10,881 nucleotides of DNA from Pseudomonadota bacterium (lineage in GTDB: Bacteria > Pseudomonadota > Gammaproteobacteria > Xanthomonadales > Xanthomonadaceae). Position 1 is the first letter of the stretch. Each line of letters opens with the position of its first letter. Made by a program: the position numbers and the translations under genes. Positions 1 through 5,792 of the stretch are shown piece after piece. The stretch covers positions 1 through 10,881 of the forward strand of contig JAFADB010000072.1 of the NCBI GenBank assembly GCA_023425225.1, written 5' to 3'. The notes beneath the pieces were generated by a model that had not been told where the DNA came from, did not search any database, and saw only the letters and a program-made list of their open reading frames with translations.

Positions 1-335
1 TCGGCGGCCAGGTCCTTGAGCACCTTCTCCACGCCTTCCTTGGTCAGCGCGTCCTTGTCGCGGGTCTGCGAGGCGGCCAGCACGTACAGGTTGTCGAAGC
101 GCTTGTCCTTGATCAGGGCCTGCTTGAGCGTGGCCTCGCCATGGACGACGTTGACGAAGTCGTACACCACCCGCCGTTCGCAGCCCATGATCAGGTCCAG
201 GTTGCGCAGGCCGACGTCGAAGTCGATGACCGCGACCTTCTTGCCGCGTCGCGCCAGCCCGCAGGCCAGGCTCGCGCTGGTGGTGGTCTTGCCGACGCCG
301 CCCTTGCCGGAGGTGACTACGATGATTTCAGCCAA
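1..335 (-). CDS. minD: Septum site-determining protein MinD (ATPase), partial at left edge
   Basis: MinD is the membrane-binding ATPase of the Min system. It recruits MinC to the polar membrane, and MinE stimulates its ATP hydrolysis, so that FtsZ rings form only at mid-cell. The 111 complete codons visible begin MAEIIVVTSGKGGVGKTTTS. Residues 10-17 (GKGGVGKT) are the deviant Walker A motif with the signature Lys at 11, and VIDFDVGLRNLD follows at 36-47 (family motif A'). The start is a TTG at 335-333: no better ATG lies in frame, the protein aligns with MinD from residue 1, and a GGGAG ribosome site sits about 7 nt upstream. The C-terminal part, including the amphipathic membrane helix, lies beyond the window. 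It follows minC by 39 nt in the same operon, and minE is expected next outside the window. Identification is firm; the start codon is very likely. Confidence 0.97.
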   Translation of the reverse strand, partial: MAEIIVVTSGKGGVGKTTTSASLACGLARRGKKVAVIDFDVGLRNLDLIMGCERRVVYDFVNVVHGEATLKQALIKDKRFDNLYVLAASQTRDKDALTKEGVEKVLKDLAA

Positions 336-374
336 AGGACTTCTCCCGAATTCGGTTCTTGTGGTTGGGCCGCG

Positions 375-1127
375 TCAGTCGAGCGCGGCGATCTTGATCT
401 GGTCCTGTTCCAGCCAGATCTGCACGGCCTTGCCGCGCAGCTCCAGCGGAACATCGTCCAATACCTTGTACTGGCCGGCAATGGCGACCAGTTCGGCGTG
501 GAACTCGCGGCAGAAGATCCGCGCCTCGGTGTTGCCCTGCGCCCCGGCCAGGGCGCGGCCGCGCAGGGTGCCGTAGATGTGGATGCTGCCATCGGCAATG
601 ACCTCGGCGCCGGCGCCGACGGTGGCCAGCACGGTCAGGTCGCAGTTCTCCGCGTACAGCTGCTGGCCCGAGCGCACGGCGCTGCGCTGCATGCGCCCGG
701 GCTTGGGCGTAGCGGCGGGAGGGGCAGGAGCGGGCGCCGGGCGCGGCGGCTCGGCACGGGCCGGCGCCGGTGCGCCGCCGTCGATGCGCTCGTACTGGGC
801 GCGGAACTTGGCCAGCAGCGGCAGGCCGAGCTGCTCGCCCAGCGCCTCCATCTCGGAAGTGCCGTAGGCCAACGCCACCGGCAGCACGCCGGCGGCCTGC
901 AGGCCGTCGATCAGCGCCTGCGCGGTGGTGACGTCCGGCACCTGGCTTAGGCCGCCGAAGTCCACGATCACCGCCGCGCGCCCGAACAGCTTGGGCGCGC
1001 GGGTGACGCGTTCGCGCATCTCCTGCACCAGCCGGGCGACGTCGAGCGTGCGCACGCGCAGGTTGGCGATGCCGACCTGGCCGATCTTCAGCTCGCCGGC
1101 CTGTTCGTAATCCAGGTTCGCCGACAT
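375..1127 (-). CDS. minC: Septum site-determining protein MinC
   Basis: MinC is the FtsZ-polymerisation inhibitor of the Min system, active when held at the membrane by MinD. The 250-residue product has the usual two-domain plan. Residues about 8-115 match the N-terminal FtsZ-antagonising domain. Residues about 118-147 form a Pro/Ala-rich linker (PAPARAEPPRPAPAPAPP). Residues about 150-250 form the C-terminal beta-helix domain, with the RSGQQ motif at 152-156, known in E. coli MinC to contact MinD, and the conserved stretch SIHIYGTLRGRALAGAQG at 181-198. The ATG at 1127 is chosen over an open-frame extension to 1238, because the extension lies wholly inside the upstream acetyltransferase gene and adds only low-complexity residues. 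This ATG overlaps the acetyltransferase stop by one base (TGATG), suggesting translational coupling. minD follows after 39 nt. Confidence 0.96.
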   Translation of the reverse strand: MSANLDYEQAGELKIGQVGIANLRVRTLDVARLVQEMRERVTRAPKLFGRAAVIVDFGGLSQVPDVTTAQALIDGLQAAGVLPVALAYGTSEMEALGEQLGLPLLAKFRAQYERIDGGAPAPARAEPPRPAPAPAPPAATPKPGRMQRSAVRSGQQLYAENCDLTVLATVGAGAEVIADGSIHIYGTLRGRALAGAQGNTEARIFCREFHAELVAIAGQYKVLDDVPLELRGKAVQIWLEQDQIKIAALD

Positions 1128-1723
1128 CAGTGCGTCCCGGTCGGGCGCTGGGCCTGCGCCGGCTGGCGCGGGCGGCCGACCCAGGGCAGGTCGGGCAACT
1201 GGTCGCCGTAGGTGTCGTGCACCCACTGGTAGCTGCACATGTCCTTCATCAGCATGCAGGCGCGCACCTCCACGTCGGGCATCACGTTCTGGCCGACCTC
1301 GCGGAAGCCGAAGCTGCCGTGGAACAGCAGCGCCGGGTCGGCGCCATGGTCCAGGAACACCTCGCAGGCCAGCTGCGGGTAGCGCAGCTCGGCATAGCTC
1401 TGCACGTCGGCGTAGAAGGCGCGGCCGACGCCACCGCCGCGGCGGCGGCTGGCCACCACGATGCGGTCGATGTACAGGAAACGCGGGTAGCGCTCGCGGA
1501 ACCAGGCGAAGTTGCTGCTGTCGTGGGGGCTGTCGCTGCCGAAGCCGACCAGGAAGCCGGCCAGGTTGCCGTCGCGCTCGGCGACGCGGAAGTATTCGGC
1601 CGAATCATAGAAATACCGGAGCCTGGCCGCATCCAGCGGCAGGATGGCCAGGCCGGCGTTGTTATTCAGTGCCAGGACGGAATCGAGCTCGTGCTCGCGC
1701 ACGTCGCGGATGACGATCGACAT
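1127..1723 (-). CDS. GNAT-superfamily N-acetyltransferase, first gene of the min operon
   Basis: This is a 198-residue protein of the GNAT fold, predicted to move an acetyl group from acetyl-CoA to an unknown amine. The acetyl-CoA-binding motif A is visible: strand YIDRIVVA (84-91) followed by the pyrophosphate loop RRRGGGVGRAF (93-103, pattern R/Q-x-x-G-x-G/A). The later half ACEVFLDHGADPALLFHGSFGF (119-140) has the usual motif B spacing. It resembles the COG3818-type predicted acetyltransferases. Residues about 160-198 form a polar, Pro/Arg-rich tail. The ATG at 1723 has GGAG about 6 nt upstream and no competing start. The stop overlaps the minC start by one base, so it is cotranscribed with minC and minD. 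Its substrate is not known to me; a role in division is inferred from position only. Confidence 0.9.
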   Translation of the reverse strand: MSIVIRDVREHELDSVLALNNNAGLAILPLDAARLRYFYDSAEYFRVAERDGNLAGFLVGFGSDSPHDSSNFAWFRERYPRFLYIDRIVVASRRRGGGVGRAFYADVQSYAELRYPQLACEVFLDHGADPALLFHGSFGFREVGQNVMPDVEVRACMLMKDMCSYQWVHDTYGDQLPDLPWVGRPRQPAQAQRPTGTH

Positions 1724-1770
1724 TATGACTCCGTGGGGTAGAACGGACGGCTGCGGGCAACCGTGCGCGG

Positions 1771-1779
1771 ATTATCGCA
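1771..1779 (-). promoter_or_regulatory. Extended -10 element, candidate promoter of the GNAT-minC-minD operon
   Basis: On the minus strand the sequence reads TGCGATAAT: a GATAAT -10 hexamer (1776-1771) preceded by TGC, the extended -10 signature. A transcript would start near 1764, leaving a leader of about 40 nt that carries the GGAG site of the acetyltransferase gene. No good -35 hexamer is present at 17-nt spacing, as expected for extended -10 promoters. This is a prediction from pattern and position only. Confidence 0.5.
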
Positions 1780-1781
1780 TG

Positions 1782-1801
1782 GGTCGCCCGGCCGGGCGAC
1801 C
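1782..1801. promoter_or_regulatory. Perfect 20-bp palindrome in the divergent intergenic region (candidate operator)
   Basis: The half-sites are ggtcgcccgg (1782-1791) and ccgggcgacc (1792-1801), perfect reverse complements with no spacer. The palindrome lies between the diverging acetyltransferase/min operon and the histidine kinase gene. It begins 5 bp upstream of the minus-strand TGC-GATAAT element, so a protein bound here would cover that promoter's -35 region. Length and two-fold symmetry suit a dimeric regulator. A chance GC-rich palindrome cannot be excluded. Confidence 0.45.
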
Positions 1802-1858
1802 GGCACGCATGACTTCCGTGGGAGGGCGGCAGGCCGGCTTGGGCCATAAGATGCCGCC

Positions 1859-3046
1859 ATGTTCGCCACCCTCAGCCACACCCGCATCCTGCGCCTGGCC
1901 GGCCTGTTCACCTGGGCCGTGATCGCCATGCCGCTGCTGTACATCTACTGGGAGCCGGCCGAGAACGGCAATCTTCCCGCCGCCACCGGGATGTGGCCGC
2001 TGTTCATCTTCTACGTCGGCTTCGGCGCCAGCTACTTTTGGCTGACCCGCGGGCTGGACAGCGGCGGCCACGCGCGCTGGTACGACCGGGCCATGCTGCT
2101 GGTGCTGACCCTGTGCGCGCTGGCGGTGAGCTACCTGCACGGCTCGGGGCTGGGCAGCATCCTGATGATGGTGGCCGCCGGGGTGATCCCGTGGCTGCTG
2201 CCATTGCGTGCCGGCGTGGCCTGGCTGCTGCTGAGCCAACTGGCGGTGCTGCCGGTGTACCGGATGATGGGGTTCCCGCTGTTCGACGCGCTGATGCAGT
2301 CGCTGCTGTACGGCGGCTTCTCGATGTTCGTGTTCGTCACCAGCCTGGTGGCGCGGCGCCAGACCGAGGCGCGCGAGGAGCAGCGCCGGCTCAACGCCGA
2401 GCTGCGCGCCACCCGCGCGCTGCTGGCCGAGAGCGCGCGGGTCAACGAGCGCACCCGCATCTCGCGCGAGCTGCACGACCTGCTCGGCCACCACCTGACC
2501 GCGCTGAGCCTGAACCTGGAGGTCGCCAGCCACATCACCGAGGGGCAGGCGCAGGAGCACGTGCGCCAGGCCCATGCGCTGGCGCGGCTGCTGCTGACCG
2601 ACGTGCGCGAGGCGGTCAGCCAGCTGCGCGAGGGCGGCACCATCGACCTGTCCACGGTGCTGCGGCCGCTGGTGCCGCAGGTGCCGGGGCTGGACATCCG
2701 CCTGGAGATGGAATCGCCGCTGACGGTGGACGACCCCGAGCGCGCGCATGTGCTGCTGCGCTGCACCCAGGAGATCATCACCAACGCGGTGCGCCACGCC
2801 GCCGCGCGCCACCTGTGGATCCGGGTGTTCCGCGAGGACGACGGGGTGGTGATCGAGGCGCGCGACGACGGCCGCGGCGCCGACGGTTTCGCCAGCGGCA
2901 ACGGCCTGCGCGGCATGCGCGAGCGGCTGGGTCAGTACGATGGCCAACTGGACATTCAAACGCGGCCGGGCGCAGGCTTCCGGCTGCGCCTGTCGATCCC
3001 CAGCGGTGTGCCACTGTTGGCGGCCGTGCCCCAAGGAGTGCTGTGA
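1859..3046 (+). CDS. Membrane sensor histidine kinase, DesK/NarL type (HisKA_3)
   Basis: This is a 395-residue sensor kinase that should autophosphorylate on a histidine and pass the phosphate to the response regulator encoded next. The N-terminal 165 residues are hydrophobic with five or six predicted membrane helices (about 13-30, 46-63, 79-96, 98-134, 143-164) and no large extracytoplasmic domain, as in DesK-like sensors of membrane state. A short charged coiled region (165-200) leads to the dimerisation and phosphoacceptor motif RISRELHDLLGHHLTAL, with His206 as phosphoacceptor. The ATPase part has the N box QEIITNAVRH (Asn309), G1 box DDGRGAD (336-342) and G2 box GNGLRGMRERL (347-357). 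Its TGA overlaps the regulator ATG by one base. No Shine-Dalgarno precedes the ATG at 1859; a TAAGAT hexamer sits 6 nt before it. The signal is unknown. Confidence 0.94.
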   Translation: MFATLSHTRILRLAGLFTWAVIAMPLLYIYWEPAENGNLPAATGMWPLFIFYVGFGASYFWLTRGLDSGGHARWYDRAMLLVLTLCALAVSYLHGSGLGSILMMVAAGVIPWLLPLRAGVAWLLLSQLAVLPVYRMMGFPLFDALMQSLLYGGFSMFVFVTSLVARRQTEAREEQRRLNAELRATRALLAESARVNERTRISRELHDLLGHHLTALSLNLEVASHITEGQAQEHVRQAHALARLLLTDVREAVSQLREGGTIDLSTVLRPLVPQVPGLDIRLEMESPLTVDDPERAHVLLRCTQEIITNAVRHAAARHLWIRVFREDDGVVIEARDDGRGADGFASGNGLRGMRERLGQYDGQLDIQTRPGAGFRLRLSIPSGVPLLAAVPQGVL

Positions 3047-3687
3047 TGGTTCGAGTGTGCCTGGTCGACGACCAGACCCTGGTGCGGCAGGGCATCCGCT
3101 CGCTGCTGGCGCTGGACGACGGCATCGAGGTGGTGGCCGAGGCCGCCGACGGCCAGCAGGCGGTCGAGCAGATCCCGCAGGTCAGGCCCGACGTGGTGCT
3201 GATGGACATGCGCATGCCGGTGATGTCCGGGCTGGAGGCCCTGCAGGTGCTCTCGCGCGCCGGCCAGCTGCCGCCGACCATCATCCTGACCACCTTCGAC
3301 GACGACCAGCTGGTGCTGGCCGGGCTCAAGGCCGGCGCCAAGGGCTACCTGCTCAAGGATGTCTCGCTGGAGCAGCTGGTGGGGGCCATCCGCACCGTGG
3401 CCGGCGGCGGCTCGCTGGTGCAGCCGGCGGTGACCCAGCGCCTGCTGTCCGGGCTGGAGCACATGCGCAACGAGTTCGTCAGCCTGGACCGGCCCGACCC
3501 GCTGACCGACCGCGAGACCGAGATCCTGCGGCTGATGGCCAGCGGCTTCTCCAACAAGGAGATCGCCAACTCGCTGGGCGTGGCCGAGGGCACCATCAAG
3601 AACCACGTCTCCAACATCCTGTCCAAGCTCGGCGTGCGCGACCGCACCCGGGCGGTACTCAAGGCGTTCGAGCTGCAACTGGTCTGA
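3046..3687 (+). CDS. NarL/LuxR-type DNA-binding response regulator
   Basis: This 213-residue response regulator is partner of the kinase just upstream. The receiver domain (1-120) has acidic residues Asp8-Asp9, phosphoacceptor Asp54 in LMDMRMP, the switch Thr82/Thr83 in ILTTF and Lys104 in YLLKD. The linker leads to a LuxR-type helix-turn-helix (about 150-213) with LTDRETEILRLMASGFSNKE at 153-172 and recognition region VAEGTIKNHVSNILSKLGV at 179-197. It starts at ATG 3046, inside the kinase stop (TGATG), with AAGGAG at 3033-3038 as ribosome site. The pair has no ABC transporter, desaturase or other obvious target alongside, so its regulon is unknown. The last 22 codons and about 40 bp of trailer are present again 152 bp downstream. 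Confidence 0.96.
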   Translation: MVRVCLVDDQTLVRQGIRSLLALDDGIEVVAEAADGQQAVEQIPQVRPDVVLMDMRMPVMSGLEALQVLSRAGQLPPTIILTTFDDDQLVLAGLKAGAKGYLLKDVSLEQLVGAIRTVAGGGSLVQPAVTQRLLSGLEHMRNEFVSLDRPDPLTDRETEILRLMASGFSNKEIANSLGVAEGTIKNHVSNILSKLGVRDRTRAVLKAFELQLV

Positions 3688-3728
3688 GCGGCAGGATGTC
3701 CGGCCCGGCGCAGCGCGTCGGGCGTTCG
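3615..3728 (+). repeat. Direct repeat, copy 1 (3' end of response regulator and its trailer)
   Basis: The first copy of a 114-bp direct repeat; the second is at 3767-3880, exactly 152 bp further on. The copies differ at six positions (3617, 3657, 3684, 3718, 3723, 3726), and all six are transitions. This copy holds the last 23 codons of the response regulator, its TGA and about 40 bp after it. That trailer includes a hairpin, cccggcgc-agc-gcgtcggg at 3704-3722, with an 8-bp stem containing one G-U pair. Both copies were read base by base. Confidence 0.95.
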
Positions 3729-3766
3729 CGGGCGCGCGAGCCAGTGGCTCGCAGGCGGCGCCCGCT
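3729..3766. other. Spacer between the repeat copies with a short hairpin
   Basis: About 38-41 bp of GC-rich sequence separate the repeats. It contains the inverted repeat gcgagcc-agt-ggctcgc (7-bp stem, 3-nt loop), followed by no T-run. It resembles the palindromic core of REP-type intergenic repeats in general shape, but I cannot assign it to a known family. No coding sequence is seen. Confidence 0.5.
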
Positions 3767-3880
3767 CACCCTGTCCAAGCTCGGCGTGCGCGACCGCACC
3801 CGGGCGGTGCTCAAGGCGTTCGAGCTGCAACTGGTTTGAGCGGCAGGATGTCCGGCCCGGCGCAGCGCGCCGGGTGTCCG
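3767..3880 (+). repeat. Direct repeat, copy 2
   Basis: The second copy of the 114-bp repeat, 108 of 114 bases identical to 3615-3728. It covers the decayed gene end at 3770-3839 and the same trailing hairpin, here a perfect 8-bp stem (cccggcgc at 3856-3863, loop agc, gcgccggg at 3867-3874). Where copy 1 has a G-U pair this copy has G-C, so the fold is kept in both. There is no U-run, so it is not a canonical intrinsic terminator. Confidence 0.95.
3770..3839 (+). pseudogene. Orphan 3' fragment of a NarL-type response regulator gene
   Basis: This stretch encodes LSKLGVRDRTRAVLKAFELQLV and a TGA stop, residue for residue the end of the response regulator at 3046-3687, but with no receiver domain, no helix-turn-helix start and no initiation signal of its own. 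It lies 152 bp from the first copy, so it is in a different frame and is not a read-through extension. The two coding differences are silent (GTA/GTG and GTC/GTT, both Val). It is either a local partial duplication or the last remnant of a second, largely deleted regulator gene. It is unlikely to be translated. Confidence 0.85.
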
Positions 3881-4084
3881 TAATCCCCGAGGCAATGGTC
3901 CGCGCCCACCGGCAGCGTCCGATTGCCCCACCCGGGTTCGGCATGCCCGGCTGCACCTGGATGGTGCTCGATGCCTTGGGGTGCAACGGATTTGCGCATC
4001 GGGATGCCCGGAGGGAAACGCATCCACCGCCAGGTCGCGGGGGGCGCTTCGCGGCCCGAAAACCCTGTTCCCTGAAACCATTTC
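3881..4084. other. Non-coding dyad-rich intergenic sequence
   Basis: I see no supported gene here. Open frames exist on both strands (for example 3874-4110 plus and 3811-4023 minus), but they have no ribosome site, no recognisable domain and Arg/Pro/Gly-rich composition typical of frame shadows. Structure that can be seen: GGCAAT (3891-3896) paired with ATTGCC (3922-3927), a gcacc-tggat-ggtgc hairpin near 3955, and several GC-rich dyads. This could hold a terminator-like or small-RNA element, or be the remains of the sequence that once accompanied the second regulator copy. Confidence 0.4.
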
Positions 4085-4113
4085 TTGATGCCGGGGCAAG
4101 GGCAGCGTAAAAA
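4085..4113 (+). promoter_or_regulatory. Candidate sigma-70 promoter for the SRPBCC/GyrI-like gene
   Basis: TTGATG (4085-4090) is followed after exactly 17 nt by TAAAAA (4108-4113), in the only clearly AT-richer patch of the intergenic region. A transcript would begin near 4120 and carry a leader of about 110 nt before the ATG at 4231. The -35 matches TTGACA at 4 of 6 positions; the -10 is weaker. Prediction only. Confidence 0.45.
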
Positions 4114-4129
4114 ATATGCTGCAACCGCA

Positions 4130-4216
4130 CATGGACGTGTAGATAGACTGAACTTCGTCCATGAAGCCTGCTAGGATGAAGGCTTCGCTTCACCTAACCC
4201 GGCCGTGGGATCGGCC
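4130..4216 (+). promoter_or_regulatory. Structured 5' leader with three successive hairpins
   Basis: Three inverted repeats lie in tandem between the candidate promoter and the ribosome site. The first is CATGGACG (4130-4137) with CGTCCATG (4156-4163), a perfect 8-bp stem. The second is GAAGCC (4163-4168) with GGCTTC (4181-4186). The third is GGCCG (4201-4205) with CGGCC (4212-4216), ending 2 nt before the GGAG at 4219-4222. No known riboswitch class is recognised. Whether it regulates the gene is inference. Confidence 0.4.
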
Positions 4217-4230
4217 CCGGAGACTGCTGA

Positions 4231-5307
4231 ATGACCCGTATTATCGAGTTCCTGATCGCCTTGGGGATCGTCGCTGGCCTGTTTGTCGTAGTGGGGCTGG
4301 TGTTGCCATCGGAGCGGCATCTGACCGAAAGCATCGAGACCAATCGCCGCATGACGATTGTCTACGACACCGTTAACAGCCTGCGTCGCTTCAAGGACTG
4401 GAATCCGCTGGTACTGCGCGATCCCAGGATCCAGCTCAAGCTCTCCGGCCCGGATTCGGGCAAGGGCGCCCGCCTGGACTACAGCTCCGAGGAAGGCTAC
4501 ATCGGCCAGGGCAGCTGGACCATCACCGGTTCGGAGCCCAACCGCCGCGTGGACATCTCCATCGAGGACCCGACCAAGGGTTACGACAAGGTCACCTCCT
4601 TCACCCTGCAGCCGACCGGCAGGAACGACCGCAACGTCAAGATCACCCAGGAATACAGCGTCAAGTACGGCTGGAACCTGATGGGCCGCTACGCCGGCCT
4701 GTACGTGACCCGCCACGTCGGCGACGACCTCAAGCTGGGCCTGTCGCGCATGGCCAACATGCTCGCCACGGTGCCCAACTTCGACTACCGCGCCGAGGGT
4801 GCGCCGCTGACCGACCTGAAGATCGTCGACGTTCCGGCCGAGAACCTGCTGACGGTCAACGCCGGCAACATCGACCGCAGCAACGAGACCATCGAGAAGT
4901 CCATCAAGGACAACCAGGAATGGATCAAGCGCGTGATGGACGCCAACGGCCTGGAGCCGGCCGGTCCGGTGCGCATCGTCACCACCGACTTCGGTGCCGA
5001 GAAGTACGCCTTCGACGTCGCCCAGCCGGTGAAGAAGAAGGACGGCGGCGATGCCTCGGCGGAGCTGAAGGTCAACATCCCGGGCGGCGCGCCGGTGACC
5101 TACGTGCACACCGAGCCGCACCGTTCGGCGTTCGCCTCCTACACCGGGCACATGGCCGGCCTGGACGTGGCGCGCAACTCGGTACGCGCCTGGGCCACCA
5201 CCAACGGCTACGACGTGGTCGATCGCCCCTACGAGTCGTGGAAGGGCGGGGTGGACAAGGCCTTCACACAGGACGGCAGCTACGACGTCTACTGGGCGAT
5301 CAAGTGA
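4231..5307 (+). CDS. Membrane-anchored SRPBCC domain plus GyrI-like effector-binding domain protein
   Basis: This is a 358-residue protein with one N-terminal membrane helix (residues 4-25, IIEFLIALGIVAGLFVVVGL), probably an uncleaved anchor, leaving the rest on one face of the inner membrane. Residues about 36-183 match the SRPBCC (polyketide cyclase/START-like) fold, a hydrophobic-ligand pocket; the FKDWNPL near residue 54 is typical of its first helix region. Residues about 195-356 resemble the GyrI-like or AraC effector-binding domain, with GPVRIVTTDFG and the closing YDVYWAIK. It has no DNA-binding domain, so it probably senses, carries or sequesters a small molecule rather than regulates transcription. 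The ATG at 4231 has GGAG 8 nt upstream. It stands alone between a long intergenic region and a strong terminator, so is likely monocistronic. The ligand is unknown. Confidence 0.85.
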   Translation: MTRIIEFLIALGIVAGLFVVVGLVLPSERHLTESIETNRRMTIVYDTVNSLRRFKDWNPLVLRDPRIQLKLSGPDSGKGARLDYSSEEGYIGQGSWTITGSEPNRRVDISIEDPTKGYDKVTSFTLQPTGRNDRNVKITQEYSVKYGWNLMGRYAGLYVTRHVGDDLKLGLSRMANMLATVPNFDYRAEGAPLTDLKIVDVPAENLLTVNAGNIDRSNETIEKSIKDNQEWIKRVMDANGLEPAGPVRIVTTDFGAEKYAFDVAQPVKKKDGGDASAELKVNIPGGAPVTYVHTEPHRSAFASYTGHMAGLDVARNSVRAWATTNGYDVVDRPYESWKGGVDKAFTQDGSYDVYWAIK

Positions 5308-5347
5308 TCGCCCGGTGATGCCGGTGGCCTGATATCGATCGAACCAT

Positions 5348-5378
5348 GACGCGCCGCTCCTGCGGCGCGTCTTCGTTT
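5348..5378 (+). terminator. Intrinsic terminator after the SRPBCC/GyrI-like gene
   Basis: The arms gacgcgccgc (5348-5357) and gcggcgcgtc (5362-5371) form a perfect 10-bp stem with a TCCT loop, followed by TTCGTTT. It lies 40 nt after the stop at 5307 and before the DUF423 start at 5418, so it separates the two transcription units. The stem is symmetric, but the T-rich tail is on the plus-strand side only. Confidence 0.85.
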
Positions 5379-5417
5379 GGGCGCGCGCATGCCGTGCGTC
5401 CGGGAGGGAAAACCAGG

Positions 5418-5789
5418 ATGCTCAGCCTCGAACGCCGCAGGCGCAAACCTTCGCTGCTCGCCTGCCTGGGCGCGCTGCTGGCTTCGGCCGCGATCGGTCT
5501 TTCCGCCTACGCCGCCCACGGCGTGGCCGACCCGCTGGTGCAGTCGCGGCTTTCCACCGCGGCGATGTACGCCTTCGCCCATGGCCTGGCGCTGGCCGCG
5601 CTCGGGCCGCGGAGCCAGGGCCTGCTCGGCCATGCGGCGCTGTGGCTGCTGCTGCTGGGGACGGCGCTGTTCTCGGGCAGCCTGGTCGGCGGCGCGCTGT
5701 GGCACCTGTCCACGCAGCTGGCACCGGTGGGCGGCATCTGCCTGATGGCCGGCTGGCTGCTGTGGGCGCTGGACGCGCTGCGCAGGTAG
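5418..5789 (+). CDS. DUF423 (TMEM256/YgdD-like) inner-membrane protein
   Basis: This small 123-residue integral membrane protein belongs to the DUF423 family and has no known biochemical role. Four hydrophobic segments are visible at about 13-33, 47-63, 73-93 and 100-120. Family marks are SAYAAHG (residues 28-34) at the end of helix 1, LFSGSL in helix 3, and APVGGICLMAGW in helix 4. The start is placed at ATG 5418, which has GGAGGG about 9 nt upstream. The frame is open back to 5346, but that would start before the terminator hairpin and add an Arg-rich, non-family leader. The DNA glycosylase gene follows after only 3 nt, so the two are probably cotranscribed; no functional link is evident. 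No clear promoter is seen between the terminator and the start. Confidence 0.9.
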   Translation: MLSLERRRRKPSLLACLGALLASAAIGLSAYAAHGVADPLVQSRLSTAAMYAFAHGLALAALGPRSQGLLGHAALWLLLLGTALFSGSLVGGALWHLSTQLAPVGGICLMAGWLLWALDALRR

Positions 5790-5792
5790 CCC

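Noticed and set aside
1772..3034. 420-codon minus-strand open frame opposite the histidine kinase
   Set aside because: It is an antisense shadow with His/Gln/Arg-rich sequence; the plus strand has clear kinase motifs.
3704..3722. Intrinsic terminator for the two-component operon
   Set aside because: The hairpin is good but is followed by gcgttcg, with no T-run, so I record it only as part of the repeat.
3688..3839. Read-through or frameshifted extension of the response regulator into the second copy
   Set aside because: The first copy ends in a proper TGA at 3685-3687, and the offset of 152 bp is not a multiple of three, so the second copy cannot be an extension in the same frame.
3874..4110. 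78-codon plus-strand open frame in the intergenic region
   Set aside because: GTG start without a ribosome site, starts inside the repeat hairpin, no recognisable domain, mixed low-complexity composition.
5346..5417. Longer start for the DUF423 protein
   Set aside because: The extension would include the terminator hairpin; the ATG at 5418 has a good ribosome site and matches the family start.
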